Positions 60,601-64,000 of a stretch of 64,000 bases of DNA are shown piece by piece. The translations under genes and the position numbers were made by a program. Position 1 is the stretch's first letter, and each line of letters starts with the position of its first letter. The DNA is taken from contig NZ_JPMY01000038.1 of assembly GCF_000761545.1 (NCBI RefSeq), positions 31,679 through 95,678 on the forward strand, in the 5' to 3' direction. Below the pieces are notes generated by a model. That model was not told where the DNA came from. It ran no database searches and worked only from the letters and a program-made list of their open reading frames with translations. This DNA is from Pseudomonas sp. ML96 (lineage in GTDB: Bacteria; Pseudomonadota; Gammaproteobacteria; Pseudomonadales; Pseudomonadaceae).

Positions 60601-63600
60601 CATGGGGACCGCTTTGAAGGCCTGCTGGATGCGATATGACTCGCTGCCGCCTTCTGATGTCAGACGTAGGACGTACCCAAGGGCAATGCGTGCTTCGTCC
60701 TGGATGCTGCCGGCCGGCACGGACGCGTTGTCGACGGCGGCGCGACCTAGAAGCACGCCTATCGTCGAGGCGTGCTGCTGGAGCGGATGAAGGAAGGTGT
60801 GCTTCGACGGTGTCGCGCTTGGCAGCGGCTTATTGAGCAGCGTGCAAAGCCTCGCGTGATGCATCACCGCACCGACCAGATTACCCAGCCCAGCCAGGTC
60901 CGCCTCGTCGTCGCACATAGAGATCATCGGTGCGACCAGCTTGTCGAACAGGGCCTCGGCTAGGTCACGACGGTCAGCTTCGAATGCAATTAGTGCCATC
61001 CGGCGTCGGTAGCCGTTGGGTACCTCTACGAAGCCAGGAAGGGCGGCGGCAGCATCAAACAGGGCAAGCGCTTGCGCAACGTCGCCACGCCGACTGGCCA
61101 CAAGACCTGCGTGAACGATCACCGAAGGCTTGTCTTCGTTGGCTACCCCGAGCTTGCTGCAGAGGTCTTGTGGATCGGCGCCAACCTTCTGAAGGAGTAT
61201 CGCCTCTGCGGCTTCCCTCCTCAGATGCAGTTGCAGCGCGGCGACAGTTTGCGAATCCACCTTTTCGGGCTGGCGTAGCCCCTCTGCGGCGAGGTGGTCA
61301 ATCGCTATCTGGATCTGCTCGGTGTCTCGGAAGTGGACGGCGCGCCTTGCCCACCGCTCGAATTCCGTTATGTTGTGGTCGTGCCCGTGGTTCTGGAACT
61401 TGGACGTATGGAGCTGCGACAGTGGCTCGAGGCTTTCAAACAGTTCCTTCGCCCGCTCGAAGTCCCCTCGCGCTAACAGGGCGTCGACGACCTCGTAGCC
61501 CTGGCTGGGGAAGTACTGCACGAAGGCCAGGGCTGCATCAATGTCCCCAACCGCTAGCATCGCCAGCGGAAGCTGGTTGGCGTACTCAAGGGCAGTTTCC
61601 CGCCGCCCCACTTCGTCACGACACAGCAGCAGCCGTGAGAAGGCGGTCGCGTCGTGCATTCCACGCACTGCCAGCAGAGCCAGACGGATATCGGCGTGGA
61701 TCTCGGCGATAGAACGCCCGTCAGCCAGTTGCTGCCTGAAGCGAGCGGGCATCGCCAGCGCAAGTACATCGGCACCGTCGCCGGCACGGGCGCGGTAGCG
61801 CAACTCAAGCCAGTACTGCGCCGATTCGGGCGGCGCGTTCTTCGCCAACTGGGCGAGGTCGCGGTACACGCGCTGCGAGTATTCGGCATCGACGCTTCCG
61901 AGGCGGGTTCGAGGTTGAGCGATGACGAACAGCCGAAAGCTGTTGTGGAAGACGCTCCACCCCTGGGATGAACTGCGGAGCAGGTGCCGTGCAACGATCA
62001 GGGCGCGTTCAATCGCGGACTCCTTGACCATTGTGGCCAGCAGCCGCAGGTCCACAGGCGCCTCAGCACGAGCGATGTAGCCCAGCACGTCCATGGCATC
62101 GACATCGCTTGCGATCTCGCGCCAAGCAGCGGTGTACACGGTCTCAATATCGCCGTCGAACGGCATCCCACCGCTGAGAAGGTGCTTACGGCCGGCTTCG
62201 TCCGCGTGCAACAGCGCATGAATTAAGTAGCGCGTTGCCAGCGGGTGGCCATGCGATAGATTGCTTAGATCCAATCTTGGAATCTCGGCAGGCAGGCCAA
62301 GCGCATCTGCCATTCGGGCGACCTCCTCGCGGCCGAGAGGTCCCATGAGAACCTGTCGCTCGCTTTTCTCCGCTTGCTCTCTTACGGCGGGCTTCAGATT
62401 CGCGAGATCCAGCCGCTGCGTGCCGAGGATGAACACAACCCCGTTGGGGATGGCAGCGGGAAGAGGCAGCTCGCCCAGAAGCGAATTGGTCGGCCGCTCT
62501 TCGCGAGGCACATGGTCGAGCCCGTCGACGACGATGATTGTTCGGATCCCGTCGCGGTCGAAGCGTTCACCAGCCTGCTGTACCAGGACGCCGAACTGCT
62601 CTCGGCGCTCATGCAGCGAGTCGTCGCGAAGACGAAGTCCAACCAAACCGCTGTTGCGTAACTGCATGCCGACGTCAGTCAGGAAGTTGTCGGCCTCCCC
62701 GCGACCCACGCCTTGAGCAGCACCTGGCACGTACGCCAAGTAGCGAACGAGCCGGATATTGGCCTCAGTGGCCAGCGCAACCTGCAGGAGAGTGGACTTC
62801 CCGGAGCCAGGCGGTCCTATGAGTGAGACGTAGCCCTGGTCGGCGGCATGCAGCGCGGCTAACAGCTTGACCTCAGTGTCACGGTTGCGCTGGACATAGG
62901 CGCCGACCGGGAACCGGTGGATTAGCAGCGTCTTGGCGGGATCACGCCAGCCAAGCTCACAAAGCAGTTCGTCACGCGTCCACCTGTCTTTGTCGCGTGC
63001 ATCGGCGACCAGCTTGGGGAGTACGCTTGCAATCTCGGACGCCTGCCGTGCCTGATCGGCGTTCAACTTGTGCGACTGGATGAAGTCCGCCGCAGCTCCG
63101 CACACCACGCGGAGGCTGTGCAAGAACTGTTCGAAGTCGTCATCGCCTAGGCCGGCTTCACGGCGCAGGTGGTCGATCAGTCGGCTCCATTCCGCCGCGT
63201 ACCAATCCGATAGCGATCGATTTGGATGCTGCTGGAACTCTTCAAGGAATGCCGCGCTGTGCGGCGGCGTGCCGTCGCCTGGCTTGTCCGTAATCGATGG
63301 AAAGTCGTTGACGACTAGGCGAATTTCGACCCGGCTTCCCGGGTTGTCCTTGCGCAAGCACTGCCAAGCATGAACCAGGGGCCTCAAGAGGCCGTTGGCA
63401 CCAGTAAACAGCGTCTCAACAGTGAAAGTGCCTGGGAACTTGGACGTCTTGAACTGGTGGCCGACCACCAACCCATCGAAACCGAGCACCAAGTCGTCGG
63501 CAATACCCGCGTTGCGGTCTGCGACGCCGATCCAGAGCAGCTCGTCGCGCTCGAGAGCAGCATAAATGGCAGCGCCCGCCCGCTCGTACTGGCCAATGTA

Positions 63601-63693
63601 TCCACGGAGTGCTCGACGTTCGCCTTCCGCCGGCGCAGTTGCAGGAGCTACAGAGGTTGATGGATTCGGTTTCTTGGACATTTTTGGATCCAT
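57634..63693 (-). CDS. giant STAND-type NTPase with Cap4/DUF4297-like nuclease domain (candidate Avs-like antiphage protein)
   Basis: A 2019-residue protein. Residues 27-130 resemble the Cap4/DUF4297 restriction-endonuclease fold: ALRGYIGQYERAGAAIYAAL, acidic residues D66/D67, then HQFKTSK with the Q80-x-K82 motif. A P-loop NTPase follows: Walker A GPPGSGKS (293-300), Walker B IIVVDGLDHV (386-395), a sensor-like FILGTQRLDL strand and an HGHPLATRYL helix, as in NACHT/STAND ATPases. From about 600 to 1500 the chain is helical, TPR-like pairs (FERAKELFESLEPLSQL); the last 400 residues are more globular. Nuclease-NTPase-sensor order is the plan of Avs proteins, which bind a phage protein, oligomerise and degrade DNA. 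ATG 63693 has little ribosome signal; ATG 63681 is an alternative. No partner gene is in the window. Confidence 0.75.
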   Translation of the reverse strand: MDPKMSKKPNPSTSVAPATAPAEGERRALRGYIGQYERAGAAIYAALERDELLWIGVADRNAGIADDLVLGFDGLVVGHQFKTSKFPGTFTVETLFTGANGLLRPLVHAWQCLRKDNPGSRVEIRLVVNDFPSITDKPGDGTPPHSAAFLEEFQQHPNRSLSDWYAAEWSRLIDHLRREAGLGDDDFEQFLHSLRVVCGAAADFIQSHKLNADQARQASEIASVLPKLVADARDKDRWTRDELLCELGWRDPAKTLLIHRFPVGAYVQRNRDTEVKLLAALHAADQGYVSLIGPPGSGKSTLLQVALATEANIRLVRYLAYVPGAAQGVGRGEADNFLTDVGMQLRNSGLVGLRLRDDSLHERREQFGVLVQQAGERFDRDGIRTIIVVDGLDHVPREERPTNSLLGELPLPAAIPNGVVFILGTQRLDLANLKPAVREQAEKSERQVLMGPLGREEVARMADALGLPAEIPRLDLSNLSHGHPLATRYLIHALLHADEAGRKHLLSGGMPFDGDIETVYTAAWREIASDVDAMDVLGYIARAEAPVDLRLLATMVKESAIERALIVARHLLRSSSQGWSVFHNSFRLFVIAQPRTRLGSVDAEYSQRVYRDLAQLAKNAPPESAQYWLELRYRARAGDGADVLALAMPARFRQQLADGRSIAEIHADIRLALLAVRGMHDATAFSRLLLCRDEVGRRETALEYANQLPLAMLAVGDIDAALAFVQYFPSQGYEVVDALLARGDFERAKELFESLEPLSQLHTSKFQNHGHDHNITEFERWARRAVHFRDTEQIQIAIDHLAAEGLRQPEKVDSQTVAALQLHLRREAAEAILLQKVGADPQDLCSKLGVANEDKPSVIVHAGLVASRRGDVAQALALFDAAAALPGFVEVPNGYRRRMALIAFEADRRDLAEALFDKLVAPMISMCDDEADLAGLGNLVGAVMHHARLCTLLNKPLPSATPSKHTFLHPLQQHASTIGVLLGRAAVDNASVPAGSIQDEARIALGYVLRLTSEGGSESYRIQQAFKAVPMLVPALLRLGAKRGETEYRAVLREIDAAIASSTLGGTAYLRRRLAVDAYRVDGDGVAAVDRLNALVAELQESTPSEQIDGLADLAIALAAVGDLERAKQLLATVPEQCLGYALAPKKDPQYAIWRDILVLANAADPENRVKRVSTLMRQVGGMTETEGSSAAHRLTMSLIEEATQVGPRFGFEVSKTLADWNLIGWPNRVDLLMTGMVRRSPELFLACATVWCGLCLPFYMEPYYRDPHHVGDFIDIAADAAGPRQIEPLARMFLAVIEVASRAHERVGLLQRLRAAAGRHGFSSAELDAAVARWTSEAPEPRHSYTPSKYDSETTLEQLERAFEADGDELNYNAPYRFRYLAETAPLHLARRIFERWQVLQDDARCRFLMVKRLAVAGEVEYAKKLMQGYESSKDPWSSWSQWMGGGKFFYFEAKKLLQGPSTCPAAFENIVDSVTAGQENTQSLLTELDSILPVISATPDWPAIWSLLEEQMACTREFQLGRPFQPSELPLSDTELLEDLLHFAYRLPVAEVQRHARNCTLSLARQAGLGQALFKSLMRRLIAGELDAPLQALGTLLAADSADLAPELGSAVAALVSHRDIAVAESAALLSHRWRQAVPLDAIPLPLFYRLELEHPPEGDQAFTDERTGAMRVESPLGWTEMLRSTARHIAKAAGIEEMTVRRRAAMFIQDWGGLEAFGPSGIKRLETQLRVLDMQITYLKPHAYIAIAALRHVAGELRLAGKVKGSDMPTLLERLNCPLPPRPLKLPRGRPEWIRMPLLNRSAGWSERERKWIDEVDGDVAPFPADSHGQVVAEVSRFKILKPRMSEHRLYRFRAPSAEIDSEDFDDCYARLPIAVWLGQYVAFDNDLAPTLVRRVVCSVDMGFDAAAYSFALCPNWVKRLSWSAHDEEPSVFLDPSGAVVARLCWWRDAGPVDIDAESLWGEGCYLVLTSVGIEQVTTARGKPDLDISVFASRQIKQPSSYGQSLLKTAKNGYSI

Positions 63694-64000
63694 GTGAATG
63701 GACTAGGTAGTTGACGCCAACTGATACCAAGAAAACTGCTTCAGCATAACCCGAGGCGTCCAGCAACAGACGGTAGATGCGGCTAAGTCATTGAGCGCTG
63801 CTCTGAAACGAAGCCTGGCCAGCCCAATCGAAGCAGTCATTCACGAGATGGGGCGTGAGTGACTAACATCAGCCTATTCCTGCTGTTCAGTCAGGAAATT
63901 CGAGCGACAGGTCGTGGCCGGCAGCTGCCACTCGCAGGGGCTGCTTTCGGCTGTGGACTCAACCGGTGAACGCAACACACTGAACCCTGCGTAAGCAGGA
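63694..64000. other. noncoding right edge
   Basis: No complete gene is seen. The part next to 63694 should contain the promoter of the giant gene. A stretch with GTGGCCGGCAGCTGCCACTC near 63,917 resembles common pseudomonad intergenic sequence. On the minus strand the last 30 bases could encode a short peptide ending VAFTG before a stop, perhaps the end of a gene entering from outside; this is too short to call. Confidence 0.4.

Noticed and set aside
63960..64000. Possible C-terminus of a transposase (minus strand, ending VAFTG then stop)
   Set aside because: Only about ten codons are visible, so a gene cannot be supported; the neighbouring sequence to the right would decide.

Overview
The window reads as chromosome of a high-G+C gammaproteobacterium, almost certainly a Pseudomonas. 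The evidence is the gdhB (180-kDa NAD-glutamate dehydrogenase) / MoxR / DUF58 / VWA / BatD block, the Pseudomonas-type pca and pob catabolic genes, two MocR regulators, and intergenic repeats of a kind common in pseudomonads. Species placement (P. mendocina/oleovorans-like) is only an impression. Coordinates and motifs were read by eye; no database search was run.

Layout. Positions 1-12 kb are ordinary core genes: a LysR fragment, an azoreductase, a GNAT, two MocR regulators that share an upstream decamer, a type II NADH dehydrogenase-like flavoprotein, tRNA-Ser(GGA), a crotonase, PlsC-like acyltransferase, CorA, a diguanylate cyclase and a glutamine amidotransferase. Positions 12-17 kb hold small proteins, a periplasmic binding protein and a fatty-acid oxidation pair (FadB/J-like plus thiolase). 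Positions 17-20.6 kb are mixed: rhodanese and cytochrome c, a three-gene cluster of unknown, lower-G+C genes, and a NIPSNAP gene flanked by two inverted copies of one intergenic repeat. Positions 20.6-25 kb carry the transglutaminase / alpha-E / circularly permuted ATP-grasp triad and a second amidotransferase. Positions 25-38 kb carry gdhB and the seven-gene MoxR-to-BatD operon. Positions 38-41.1 kb carry Coq4-like, VOC, DUF1285, DUF4823 and a radical SAM gene.

At about 41,104 the radical SAM gene is cut off just after the place where its CxxxCxxC cluster motif should be, and the character of the DNA changes. From here to the right edge the content is accessory: an XRE regulator with a perfect palindromic operator, an unknown divergent gene, an AbiEi-like antitoxin without its toxin, then a compact protocatechuate/4-hydroxybenzoate catabolic block (pcaIJFBDC, pcaK, pcaR, a ZapE/AFG1-like ATPase, pcaGH, pcaQ, pobR, pobA). 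PobA makes protocatechuate from 4-hydroxybenzoate, PcaHG opens the ring, PcaB, PcaC and PcaD lead to 3-oxoadipate, and PcaIJ and PcaF yield succinyl-CoA and acetyl-CoA. Operators fitting PcaR (three sites with the same architecture) and PcaQ (one) are visible.

The last 6 kb are one gene for a 2019-residue protein: an N-terminal Cap4/DUF4297-like nuclease module, a STAND/NACHT-like P-loop NTPase and a very long helical-repeat C-terminus. This is the architecture of Avs-type antiphage proteins and is the strongest candidate here for an undescribed system.
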